Below, piece by piece: positions 34,200-45,424 of a DNA stretch of 64,000 nucleotides. A program made the translations under genes and the position numbers. The DNA comes from Adineta ricciae (taxonomy: Eukaryota > Rotifera > Eurotatoria > Adinetida > Adinetidae). Position 1 is the stretch's first letter. Every line of letters starts with the position of its first letter. The stretch spans positions 62,001-126,000 of the forward strand of contig CAJNOJ010000045.1 of the NCBI GenBank assembly GCA_905250025.1. Direction: 5' to 3'. The notes below the pieces were generated by a model. It made no database searches. It was not told where the DNA came from and saw nothing but the letters and a program-made list of their open reading frames with translations.

Positions 34200-34878
34200 A
34201 TGCCAGGCAAACAAAGTTCTGACCGCTCGTCAACTTCATCAGCGCCGACACGACGACCACCAACATCACTGATTGTGTCACAAGTCGCGGTAACAGAAAG
34301 TGAAGCTTCTCTACGGAATGATTTGAGCAGAAATTATCCTGACGTCAAAGATGTCTATCGAAATTTCGACAAAGATGGCCATGAATTAAATTCGATCCGA
34401 GTCGACTTTTCTTCCACTCATTCAGTATCGAATATATTATACGACCAGCGAATTTACATTCACGATCAAGCACATTACATTCGTCCTTATTGGCCAATAG
34501 TGTGCTACAAATGCCGTACTGAGGGACATATCGCTACTGAGTGTCCAAAGCAATCAGTATCCCAACAACGTTTGGATGAATTGTTAAACGAACAAAACCA
34601 GTTAGTATATTGAAACTCTCCATTGGATGATTTTATCTGGTTCTTCTCTATTTAGTACCTTCCAAACAATGATAGCTAATTTCGAAACTCGATGGAACGA
34701 ACGAATCACAGGTTTGAAGCCTCAAAAGCAGGCTGAGATGAGTCAATTGACATCGATTCTTAATGATGCTTCCAAACTTTGCCAACAAATAAATCAATAT
34801 AACAGTCAAGTACAAACACAACTGTCCTCAATTGTATCCCGTGTGCAAGATTTGCAAAAGACAGTTAACAACCAGTAG
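34200..34878 (+). CDS. Spliced CCHC zinc-knuckle / coiled-coil protein (gag-like)
   Basis: Exons 34200-34600 and 34656-34878 flank a 55 bp intron (GTTAGT to TTTAG) that restores frame; 207 residues. A Ser/Thr/Arg-rich start is followed by a region reading YPDVKDVYRNFDKDGHELNS, then a CCHC zinc knuckle (CYKCRTEGHIATECP; C-x2-C-x4-H-x4-C) and a C-terminal helix (ISQ-rich; MSQLTSILNDASKLCQQINQ). Nucleic-acid-binding knuckles preceded by an RRM-like segment are typical of retroelement gag/ORF1 proteins. No reverse transcriptase, integrase or terminal repeats lie nearby, and the clean host-size intron argues for an independent host gene. TATATAAA at 34151-34158 is a plausible TATA box. Either a domesticated ORF1 or a recent fragment. 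Confidence 0.6.
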
Positions 34879-37873
34879 AACTAGAAAGTTCAATAGACTA
34901 TTTTCACTCCTCCCTTTCGTGATTATCGTATGTCAGAATATGCAAAAAGTCTAATCGATCAAGTAGTTTCATTGTATAGAAAATCGTTTTTTAATGGAGT
35001 ATATGATTATAAACAAAGAAACGAACGTGATGTTGAATCTGAAGCGAGTACTATGATGACAAAAGGAGCATGTATTGCGCATGGATCTTATACATTGACT
35101 ATGCCTCACGATGTAATAGACAGCAAATAGCTAGAATAATTATCAAGAACTAATTGAGACCTTGTGAACACACGTCTTTGGAATAGACCAAGTGGTTGTC
35201 TTTCGAAGTCGATAAAAACAATCATATTAGAATTAACATTGAAAAGCAAAGGTCTATGAGACATGTGTTGTCTTTTGGATCATTATGAATGCGACACATA
35301 ACAATCATCTTTCGTGTCTCAGAAGAATTATCTATTAGTACTCCGTGCTATTGACAACGCTAGCTTGTTTTGCCAATATTTGAACCTTGAGTTTCATATA
35401 GCGAAGGCAAAGCTCAATCGAGAACTTCGCCAGAAATCCGAACATTATCGATCGCTCGAGGATCTCTTTTCTTTTAATATGTTGATTATCCACACGTATA
35501 GTTATTAGCAATCATAACATGCAGACCTTGTATACATTTAATTACTTGTAGTTCTCGACGGAAACGCTTTTCATTTCCTTTATCATTGAACTGATGCATC
35601 AAATCGTTGATATACATGTCGTCTCTTGCCTCTAACCTTCGTAAGAAGTGACGCTTTGACTAACGTTCTCTTCGAGAAACTGTAAAAATTGACTTCGCGT
35701 TCGAGTTCTTATCGAAAAATTCATCTGGTAATGCTCTTCCACATGTCACCGATCTCTATCAAGCTCAAACTCTCGAACAAACCGTTCGATTTGTCATTGA
35801 CAAGGCGACATACTCCGACAGTCATTTAACTTGATTGATAAATAAACAGCACGACCATGAAATGAGATTGAAACAACAAGATTTCAGAATATCTGTCTAA
35901 TAACAATTGAGTTGGGCGTTGCTAGTCAATCTTTTGATACTATCATCCTTGTCAAACAGGCAAAGAACCGAGGCATTTCTATTCAGTCGATTTCCTTCGT
36001 TGATGACGATGACATTAGATATTAACCAAGGTTTTCCAATTGTTAATTACAATGTAATCAAGCAGAACATTGATCTCTAAGTTAATTCAACAAATTGTCG
36101 TTCATGTCTCCTCTTGCTTTAAACAGAACATAAACTCAAAACTTCTACTCGAAGACAAACATACTCGACCTCCGTTCATTATCTTCTGTGTTGATACAAC
36201 AAGCAGTCGAGGATAATTATTCTCAATAGTATTCCATAACGATTATCTCTCTACATTCTCCAATGGAAAGTGTCAACAAAAGGCACACGAACATATTAAA
36301 AAACTAGCGAGAACATCAGTTAGAGAAATCGTTTTAACCTTGGCAGACTTATTACGATTCAGTACGTGTATTTGTTTTATATATGTATACATATATCAAC
36401 GATGAGTTAATTACACTTTCCCCATACTTTGCAGTATATTTAAGGAACTGTCTACAACACACATGCACATGTTAATAACTTCGTCAAAGATAAAATGTCT
36501 CTTTCTTCTCTTCCGCTGTTCTTTTTCTATTTAATCACAACTAGAAGATCGAATTTCTTGCCTATGTGCACAAGTGTATGATGTTCAACAAGGTATAATG
36601 AACTTTACATCATCGTGACTTATTAGTAATTCAATCAGAAGGATTGTGTAAGTCTTTATGATTCATTTTGTTCAGAGGACATTTATTTAACATTACATAT
36701 TCTCTAAATAGATAGTGATTTATAGAGCAGAGTGATTGACAGGTGTTTGTTGTTACTCTTCTCATCATGAGAAGCTACTTATCATGCTGATTGCATCAAG
36801 GATCTATTGACACTCTTCACTAGAGCATGTACATTCGTTCTGTTTTGTTCGTTCATCGGAGATGCTGCTCGTTTGTTCATTGATTGAATGTGTGTTTCTC
36901 CCAACGGAGATCTAACACGATTGTACGGTGTGCCGCCAACGGTACAATTCCGCTGCTCACGCAATCTTCTTCTTCTTCTTCTTTTTGCTCTCTATGTAGA
37001 TTACGTGTACCGGAATTAGCCGACATAGCTTTCGACGACGTGAAGAAAGAAGAAATCTACTCACAGATGCTGAAAATTAGCGAGTGGAAAGCTTTTGGAT
37101 AAGTATAGCGGCATTCTCCTAAAGCAAGAGGAGACATGAACGACAATTTGTTGAATTAACTTAGAGATCAATGTTCTGCTTGATTACATTGTAATTAACA
37201 ATTGNTTCTGTCAGTTAGTTTAGTGAAGTATGCATTTACAATTAGCTGTTCAATCTGTCTGTCTGTCTGTTCATATATGTACTTGAGTCTAATACTTGTC
37301 AGGCGACGACTCGTACTTGCCTTCTCTCAGTAACTAATAGTAATCCATTCTCGAGTGTCCAGCGCGAAGAAATCGAACTTCTATTGACTCATTGAAAGAA
37401 AACGAATGTTGTTCTAAGGTGACTTGAGATATTGATTAACACCGAGATGAAATAAGTTCGAGTTGCGTCATCTAACCACTGTTGACATTTGGAATTTCTT
37501 TTTATTCCTTCTCTCTCTCTCTCTCTCATCGTATGAGAACATTGACACACTTTTGATACTGATGGTGAAAAAAGCGATGAAATCTTCGACGAATTCATGA
37601 AAGCGTAAAGAGCGGTTTGATTATGTTTAGAGACTTATTACACCTTAATAATGATGAACATTGCGTTGACAGTGCTGGTCATGCACGCGTCTAATTTACC
37701 ATACGGCTCAATGCTTCGAATACTTGTCGTCCTTAAGGCATGTCACATGGTACAGCTCATATTCCATTCGTCTTTCTTTTTAATAAAGCTTACCGCGAAG
37801 ACTGATGATCTATTAATTAAAAGTCATTATTCTTCGTATTTGACATGTCTTTTTCTTTCCTAGATTTTATAGA
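34879..37873. other. Gene-poor region with scattered open-frame debris
   Basis: 3 kb with no confident gene. Short open stretches with protein-like composition occur at 34930-35130, 35314-35508, 35664-35834 (reads DFAFEFLSKNSSGNALPHV, stop at both ends) and about 35905-36025 (reads LGVASQSFDTIILVKQAKNR). They are in different frames, interrupted by stops, and resemble a decayed gene. A CT repeat lies at 37510-37527 and there is a single undetermined base (n) at 37205. Confidence 0.4.
36888..37102 (+). CDS. Doubtful very small spliced ORF
   Basis: A 35 bp first exon (36888-36922) could join 37000-37102 across a 77 bp intron with a TTC-rich tract and TATGTAG acceptor, giving 45 residues ending LADIAFDDVKKEEIYSQMLK and ISEWKAFG. 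The second exon looks coding by composition. No family recognised; it may be the last exon of a broken gene. Confidence 0.2.
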
Positions 37874-40064
37874 ATGTTGTCAATCATATACCTTTTTCTT
37901 CTTCTGCTTCCTGCTGTTCGTTTAACCTTGGCAGATCAATGGTATTCGAAATCTCAATGTACTCAAAAAGAATTTGCAAATCATATGGATATCAATTGTA
38001 ATCCGAATGAATTAATTCTCATCGGTTGGTCGCATTATGGGACAAAGAAGTCTCCCGAACGAACGAATCCATCGACGAAATGCGAACCATCGGAAAATGA
38101 TTGTATTATGGATTATACGCACAAGATAGCTGAACTTTGTAATGGCGTATCGAAATGTGAAGTCGTTCTAACGCAGCAATTCATACATAAATGTTCTGAC
38201 GAAGCGACGTATCTTTACATTTCGTACCAATGTATTAAAAGTATGTTTGAAAAGATTCTGAAAGAAAAGAATTTGGATTGTTTTCATCGCTGTAGATTCA
38301 ACAATTGTGGATGTGTGTTCGAAACGAAGTTTGACATCGACGAATGGTGTAAACTTAATTAGTCCAATGTTTCCGAATGAGTATCCAAATAATGTGAATT
38401 GTACTTGTGCAATTGAATCGAAAAAGAAAACAAATATCGTCATTGATGTTGAGGTAAATTTGTTCTGCTTCGTTTTTTCATCACTCTCCTCGTTTTGCCT
38501 TTTTTTTTTAAGAATCTTTCGTTTAATTTGCAAGATAACGATCGATTAGCCTCGTTTTCAGGAACGATTCCATTCGGTGCATCATTATTAACATCAAAAT
38601 CTCCGCTTTCGTTAAATTTTCAAACTGATGAAACTCTAAGTCAGTCAGGCTTTTGGATTCGTTTACACGGTAAAAAACGAAGTCGCAAAAAAAAAGTTAT
38701 TTGTTATTGAGAATCTTTCTCTTCAGGCTATCAACAATGTAACGATGATGAGTACGTTCTCGGCTCGAAGTGTATCAAGATATTCTCAGATAAACAAACA
38801 TGGACACTTGCTCATAACAAATGCCGGTCAATTCGATCGAAATTGATTCATTTGCATGATATTATCCAAGAAAAGAAACTGACATATTTCCTATCAACAA
38901 ACCAACAGTATCCAACTTCATTCTGGATAGCGGAAGAGAAAGAAAACTATATTGGTAAGAATGTGACTCCTTCTAACATCTCTTCTCATCAAAATTGTTG
39001 TAGTACATTCATGGTGGCCATGGCGATCATCGTCGAACGTAGGAAAATGCATACTACGGACTTCTGATGGCTGGATGAAACGTCCGTGTACGGAAGAACA
39101 AGCATTTATTTGTGAACGAGATATCAGTCGCCAATCATTACCTTTAATTATTCGCTGTGGAAATCCACTATCAACCACAATCTCATCGACGACATTTTCG
39201 ACTACAACTGCGATTATCTATTCCCATTCGACAACTCCATCCGAACAACGAGAGATATATACTCAACCAAAGAGTAGTACTGAATCAACATCGACTGCAT
39301 TGATTGATAAATCACGAAGACCAGTGAATATAATCGATTCAAGCATTCTTGCCGCCATTATCGGAGGGATATGTGTGGTTGTCCTATCTGTTAACATCGT
39401 TGTCTGTTATATCTGCAAAAAGTGAGAATAACTTTGATTTTCATTTCATTTAAAACCTTTCTCCCTCTTTAGACGTCTTCAACGTAAATCACAATGTAAA
39501 ACTCAGAATGATTCGAATTCTTCTTTTACACATGAAGAATTACATCGTAGTTTAATGCAACATTTATACCATGAACAAACGAATACGATTTCATCTACAT
39601 CAACATCATCCTGCTCTTCCAAACAATCACAATCGAAATCAAATGACACAACGACAACGATATCTTCACCTCCGCATCTGCCGAATTCGTCGCAAATAAA
39701 CCCAAATTCAGCTATATTATGTTATCATACACCTCAGATTCGCAATGATACAATCGATTATCATGTTTACGAAACTATACCACCATCCGAAACATCGACC
39801 TACACGATTCGCACTCCTCATAGTGCATTTCAGCCAGTTCTTCAATCGAATACACATACCATTCGTCCTTATCATCCTCGTACCAACATATTTCATCACT
39901 CTGATCCCTCGAAACCATCGTACGAATCAGCATCATCCAATCCGCCGGTCGTCGTACCGATCTGTTGCCACCACTATTCATCTCAATGTCCAACAGGCAC
40001 ACTAAGGCGACATGTATTACCATCGTCAGCAGAAGTGTATTCTCGCACGGAGAGTATTGTGTGA
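37874..40064 (+). CDS. Cell-surface lectin receptor: SUEL-type + CUB + C-type lectin domains
   Basis: Six exons (37874-38240, 38296-38453, 38513-38669, 38727-38954, 39004-39421, 39473-40064) give 639 residues. Order: signal peptide (IIYLFLLLLPAVRLTLA); SUEL/rhamnose-binding-lectin-like domain about 25-120 (NCNPNELILIGWSHYGTKK, LCNGVSKCEV, YLYISYQCI); CUB domain about 130-230 (SPMFPNEYPNNVNCTCAIE, ending GFWIRLHG); C-type lectin domain about 232-370 (YVLGSKCIKIFSDKQTWTLA, FWIAEE, WMKRPCTEEQAFICER); Ser/Thr-rich stalk; membrane helix (ILAAIIGGICVVVLSVNIVV); cytoplasmic tail of about 190 residues rich in Ser, Thr and His. The three ectodomains are carbohydrate- or protein-binding modules, so adhesion or immune-type recognition is likely. 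The CTLD lacks an obvious EPN/QPD plus WND calcium-sugar motif, so sugar binding by that domain is uncertain. AATAAA at 40251-40256. Confidence 0.88.
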
Positions 40065-41758
40065 TTTGATAATACTTTCAATGCTGTCAGATAGTACCAA
40101 ATATCGAAACACGAGTCATAACCTGCGTTGATTTCTTTTCTATACATATACATTTCATTTAGAATTGTAATTTATGTCTTTTTTTTGTAATAATTATCTT
40201 CTCGTTTTTTCTTCTCTATTTTTGTTACCTATATTATATACATGTTCAGCAATAAAAACTACTTATTGATAAGCAGTTCTTTGCTATTCAGCGAAAGATT
40301 CACGAGTGCATATCTCTATTCTAATGGTACGATCATCCGTTAACGCACATGCATGTTTAAGTATATACCAGTAGCAACACGAGAACTATATCAAAGTGTG
40401 ATTATTACCAACTCTCATCACGTAAAATCTCTTCCCGAGTGCTGGGATATTGTGCAGTGACTCTTTTGAATTAGCTTCATCTCTAGAGATATCACAAAAA
40501 AAGAAAATTTCTACAGCTTCCGAACAGCGCTTACCACACCTCTTCTCCTCCTGCCCACCGTAGCTACCAATGAGTCATAACTTCTCTTTTTGAACGAATA
40601 ATAATCGATTGTGATTGAACAAAGAACTGATTGGCGAATCTAGCGCCATATCAGAATTAAATCAAATATTTTATTTCTTTTTCGTTGAAACGGATGCTTT
40701 TCATCAGAAATATGATAGAGAAAAATGGCAAATAATTTTTCAAAAATTTGACATGTGACTTAAATTGGCCAGATTCCAATCCAATCGAATAATTTATTTA
40801 CCAACGATCGATCGTTTCGTAAGCGTGTTGTTTTCCTTCTTTCTGTCTTCATGGAACTATCAGATGTACTGATTGACTCAAGTCAATATTTGTTTACAAT
40901 AGAATTAGTCTCTCGCAGATCTCCAGTTTTTTTTTTCGCTTGTTGCATATCTAACGTTGTTTTCTTTTTGAAAAAAAACATGTCTGATTAGAAGAAAAAC
41001 AAAATATTTGTCGCGTCATGTTGTTAGTGACGAAGAATCGTTGCGTTTCGAGAGAGTCGATAAGGAAAGTACATTGAGATGAAAAAAACAATAACAAAAA
41101 CCAGATTATGTATCCAATCTTTTCTGGATTAGAGGAGACATTTTTGTTTTTTCGTTCGTCTATATGAACGAATTTCATGGTGTGACCGATGAGTACGATA
41201 TGCACTCACACGTTTGGAATATTGAAAATGTGTCATCATTACGTCATTTTCTTTTTCTCTTTCTTTCTTTCTTTCGATTTTGGAATAGGTGAAGAAATTT
41301 TCATTTTGTCTTTACCTCACAATTGAAGTTGACGTCGAATGAGTTCTACGTTTTCTTCGCATTGCTGAAGGTCGGATTGGTTAGCACGCTTCTATGTCTA
41401 GTTTCGTTTTGGATTCATCTCCTGTACATACAGTAGTTATCGCGCGAGCGCGAGAGAGAGGAAAAGAGAGAGAAAAAGCTGGATGGGAGAGTTGCTATGA
41501 AGGATGGAGAGAGAGAAAAAACGTTAGTATGCAGCCAAGGCCAGTGAATGAGTAAAAAAAAGGAAGAAAAAAGCCGTTTGTTGCCTTTTTTTCTTACCCA
41601 TCCAACAATCATACTACTGCGGATGTTTTTATTTCATAGGACCGAGAAAAGAAAATAAAGATATAACGCATGTATGCTGATTTTAGAGCACATTTAATAG
41701 GAGAACAATACTCGTATTTTTCATCCGAACTTATTTTGATCACAGTCATTCGATAAGT
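40065..41758. other. Intergenic
   Basis: Polyadenylation signal of the lectin receptor at 40251-40256, then AT-rich sequence with a purine (GA) run at about 41447-41475. A minus-strand frame at 40951-41205 has no recognisable content. No gene recognised. Confidence 0.4.
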
Positions 41759-42353
41759 ATGAGCTCGAAAACGTCTACGAAACCGTTATCCATAAAGACA
41801 ACAGACAATACTCAAACTGGCTACGATTTTGCATTGAGTCCAACCGAACCGGGTAAATTCGATTTCTATCGGTAAGTGTCAACTTGTTTTGCTCTTCCAA
41901 CAAAAGCTCGTGTCTTCTATCATTGCTAGTGTTCATGTTAGCAATCAAATCAACCAAGATAATTCAATGTTTGCCGATCAATATGAGGGTAAATTGTAAA
42001 TCGATATAACCATGCGCATTGACTCAACTATCTATTTTCCATTTTCAGTTCCTCATACAACAGACGAAATACCGAAACGTTGGTTGCCCTTCGCACAAAT
42101 GAAGCGTTTAGCTGATCAACCGAAAACTGCATCATCGTCTGCTCTTAATTCAGAAACTTCAACTGACTCCGGCAAAGCATCTATAATAAACAAACCAATT
42201 CAAACAGTTGCCTCATTTTCGTCACTGTCCGACGCGGTAAAGAATGCCATGAACAAAGGACATTTGAGTACAACGAATCAATTACGTCGGCCAGGAAGTG
42301 GAGCAACGTTATCGTCGAAAGAATTGAATCATTTATCACCCCAATCAATGTAA
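41759..42353 (+). CDS. Hypothetical soluble protein, unknown family
   Basis: Three exons (41759-41871, 41930-41988, 42049-42353) with 58 and 60 bp introns give 158 residues. No signal peptide or membrane helix. The sequence is Ser/Thr-rich; the best-conserved-looking part is around the second junction (FADQYEGVPHTTDEIPKRWL then PFAQMKRL). The C-terminal half (SSALNSETSTDSGK and later) looks disordered. Frame is kept at both junctions, which supports the model. AATAAA at 42705-42710. Function unknown. Confidence 0.65.
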
Positions 42354-43186
42354 ATTTCTGTGCGACGCAAGAGCAGAGTGACTTCTATCCAACTAATCAT
42401 CAAGCGAACAGTTTTGTTTTTGTTTTTCTTCATGTGTCAGATAGATCTGAACAGACTACTTGATTTCTTCTTCTTCTTCTTCTTCTTCTTCTTTCTTTGT
42501 CGATTGCACTCGCGATGTATACACATACATATATATTCGTATATTTTGTCTCTTGTCTAGTGTCATGTCTAGTGTGGAATCGTCGTCGATATTGTTTTTT
42601 CATTTTTTCTCTTTCGAAATTCAGAAAATAATCACTGAAACACAGCAGAGAGATCTCACGATTGTTCCAGTCAAACTGTTTGTCTCATTTGGGTTATTAT
42701 TATAAATAAATATTGGAATACAAGCAAATGCTCGTGTCAAATCATCGTCGTCTTTCTCCCAATGACTCATGTCGACACACCCTCTGAAAATGTCTTCATG
42801 CTCTTGACATATACGGTATCACCTCGTGATGTGCATAAATATCGATCGGATTCGACCAATCTATCATCGATTCAACTTCTTTCTTTGGAGAAAAATATCT
42901 AGAGGCAAGCTCGATATCAGAAAACGTCTCGACATTGTTTTCATGTAATTATACCCAAAAACAATACGCAAGATTGCTTGTTGTTTTTGTTAGAATATCC
43001 GTCGGAACCACATGTGTATCAATCGCGAGAAGAACAGAATTCTCTTCGATTAAATCCTATGTTTTTCCTCCTAGGTTTCAGGCCGCATCAACTCATCATA
43101 TTCAGTCAATAGTCACGCATAATCACATGCAATATATTTATTAAATGAATATCTATTATAGTGTTCGTTGCATAAAATATGTGAGT
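42354..43186. other. 3' UTR and spacer between convergent genes
   Basis: A pure TTC repeat lies at about 42465-42493 in the 3' UTR, and AATAAA at 42705-42710. A short frame at 42935-43144 is not supported. Confidence 0.45.
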
Positions 43187-43711
43187 TTAATTGAAGTTAA
43201 GTTTAGCATGAAGTTTGATTGAGGCTTGAATATCGCGTCGAACTTGAAAGTAACTACCTTTGGGTAGTGAAGCATCAGCCATGTAATGTTGTTGAGGAAG
43301 TTGACCGTAGATTGCGAAGAAATTTGTTTCAATATCTAATTTTAAGATTTGCGAAGCTGGATCATAATGTTCGAAACGGACACCATCGGAAAATGATGAC
43401 ATTGGCGTTTGAGGGTAAACATCCCATTCAGATGGGATACCATGAAGACCAGGCAGGGGAAGATGATCAAGAGCAATGTAATTGAAGTTGGAGTAAAAAT
43501 CATCAAGAGATGAGTCTTTATTCAAACTTTCGGTCTTGAAACCAATAGTAATGCGAACATTGTCGGTGTCTGCTGTGAACATAAATGGATAATCAGAACT
43601 CTTCTTGAAAGTAATCGGTGGGTGGGTTAAGTGTAAATCTAATTGGTTATGATGTCTATCAAGCCAAGATCGCACAATGTTTTCGAGAGCGCCAGTGCCA
43701 TTGCCAGCCAT
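43187..43711 (-). CDS. Hypothetical 174-residue protein, single exon
   Basis: Starts MAGNGTGALENIVRSWLDRH. No signal peptide, membrane segment or coiled coil; predicted to be mostly beta strands (FMFTADTDNVRITIGF, ILKLDIETNFFAIYG, FQVRRDIQASIKLHAKL). A TATA box on the same strand (43779-43786) lies 68 bp upstream of the ATG, supporting expression and the start. Not recognised as a member of a named family; could be a small lipid- or ligand-binding beta protein. Confidence 0.7.
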   Translation of the reverse strand: MAGNGTGALENIVRSWLDRHHNQLDLHLTHPPITFKKSSDYPFMFTADTDNVRITIGFKTESLNKDSSLDDFYSNFNYIALDHLPLPGLHGIPSEWDVYPQTPMSSFSDGVRFEHYDPASQILKLDIETNFFAIYGQLPQQHYMADASLPKGSYFQVRRDIQASIKLHAKLNFN

Positions 43712-43778
43712 AGTGTTTTTATGATGTTCGTCAGCGAATAGGAAAAAACAATGTTTTCTTGTTGTTGGGCTGAGTCGA

Positions 43779-43786
43779 TTTTTATA
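43779..43786 (-). promoter_or_regulatory. TATA box
   Basis: TATAAAAA on the minus strand, 68 bp upstream of the start codon at 43711. Confidence 0.5.
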
Positions 43787-44215
43787 CTAGGGAAAGAGAA
43801 CGAACACTAGAACCACTAATATTATCGTCGAGCGTGGAGAAGATTGGTTCGAAAAGTAAATGATTCATTAAACTTATTCAAGCAAATTATATTGTTCGCA
43901 ATAAAAGTAACTCTCGATAAGAAATACAAAACAAGTCAATCGTTTTGTACTTCAACCAATTACAATACATATCAAACAGCAATTATGGCAACCAATCACT
44001 TGAGGGTGATTGGCTTTGAGTCGCATCATTAGGCAAAATATGCATAGTATTTTCACGAACGATAAAAGAATGTACCGATCGTTGACTTTGCTTACAGCGT
44101 GTAAGATTAAGTTTTATCAAAACTATTTTATTAAACGTTTTCGAACAAAAAACACAACGATCTATATGGCACAAACAAACAAAAATTAGTTCATTAAATG
44201 ACCGAAAAATGTGGT

Positions 44216-45056
44216 TCATCTGAATCGTTTGATCGATTTCGCCTAAACATATAAGGAGATCGTTGATAAGTATGATAAGTTTTCTTTTACTTTCTTTTTC
44301 GTATGTTCACTTGTTCGCTTCTGTCCTTTGGTCGATGGTGATGTTTCACGTTGTGAGTTACTTCGGATGATCTCAATCGATGACTCCGTGTCTATGTTGC
44401 TAATTCGTGGAATTCGCACCACAAAATTGTGACATTCATTTGATGAAACGATCGTCGAGTTGTTATTCGCATTGACACTTGAAAGTGAAGGGTTCACCGG
44501 CACTTCGTTTTCTTTGTTCATGTTCTTCGTCTGGCCGTGTTCGTCATCGAGAACAATAACGTTTTTCTCTTCTTCTTCACTCTTCAATTGTAATAGTGTC
44601 ATATTCAATGCTGGATCAGGTTGCAAAACTAAAATCGAGTTCGAAACATTCGCAAGGTTTTTAATCAAATTTATTTGACTTACTTATTTCTTGTTCGAAG
44701 ATGCTAATCGATTGACGAATATTGGATATCACACTGCGGATTTGTTCAGTTGGAATCGTCGTCGCTGAACTGTGATAGAGAATAGTCGATGCTTGACGAA
44801 CAAGCTCTTGGTATGTGGCGATATGTTGTTCAAATAGTTGTCGATAAGTGGTAAATGCGGCCTCGAGTTCTCGAATGACGCCGTCATTTCGTCGTCTTTC
44901 TTGTTCGTAGTAAACGTTATGAGCATTCAAATGAGACAAACAGAGATTTTTGTCGCAATGAATAGAACAACGAAACAAGCGAATAAGCTCGTGCGATGAT
45001 GAAGAGTTTTTTTGTACACAGGCTGGATCTTCACAATGACCGAGTGCCCCGAGCAT
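44216..45056 (-). CDS. B-box-like zinc-binding coiled-coil protein
   Basis: Exons 45056-44684, 44628-44291 and probably 44242-44216 give 245 residues. The N-terminus (MLGALGHCEDPACVQKN, then RCSIHCDKNLCLSHLNAH) has the C/H spacing of a B-box-type zinc domain, as in TRIM-like proteins but without a RING. A coiled coil follows (YYEQERRRNDGVIRELEAAF, then a helix to EQEI). The C-terminal half is Ser/Asn-rich and probably disordered, ending in a basic stretch that may be a nuclear localisation signal. The last intron (48 bp, 44243-44290) is optional: without it the frame ends at 44243 with a slightly different tail. An in-frame ATG at 45212 exists, but the canonical fold starts at 45056. Ubiquitin-ligase activity is not implied. 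Confidence 0.75.
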
Positions 45057-45424
45057 TTTGTATGATTTGAATAGACAAGCGCGAATGAAATGATATATTT
45101 CACTCACTTCCGAAAGAGAAAAGAAATGAACTGTGATGCTTTTCGTTTTCATATAAGACGGTTGGATAGACAAAGAACGTCGAAGGAAGGAATCGACATG
45201 GGGATGAATCATGATCTATCCCGTCCGCTATTTCAGTCATGTTCAATTTCGCAGCTGTAAACTAATTTTCAGAGCAGTTGACCCTATCTGCTGACTCCAT
45301 AATTGAACTTTGCAGACACTGTTATTTACTTCGACAAAGAATGAAAAGCAAAAATGAACACAACTCTAAAACGTTCTATCACTATTTATAAAGTTCAATA
45401 AATAATCACGAATGTATAGACAAG
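45057..45424. other. Intergenic spacer
   Basis: Upstream region of the B-box protein and 3' flank of the next minus-strand gene. No recognised element. Confidence 0.4.

Noticed and set aside
36782..36964. 60-codon minus-strand frame
   Set aside because: Overlaps a weak plus-strand spliced candidate; no recognisable motif.
37205..37205. Single undetermined base
   Set aside because: An assembly ambiguity in non-coding sequence, not a biological feature.
42465..42493. TTC repeat giving poly-Ser/Phe/Leu frames
   Set aside because: Simple microsatellite in a 3' UTR; frames over it are artefacts.
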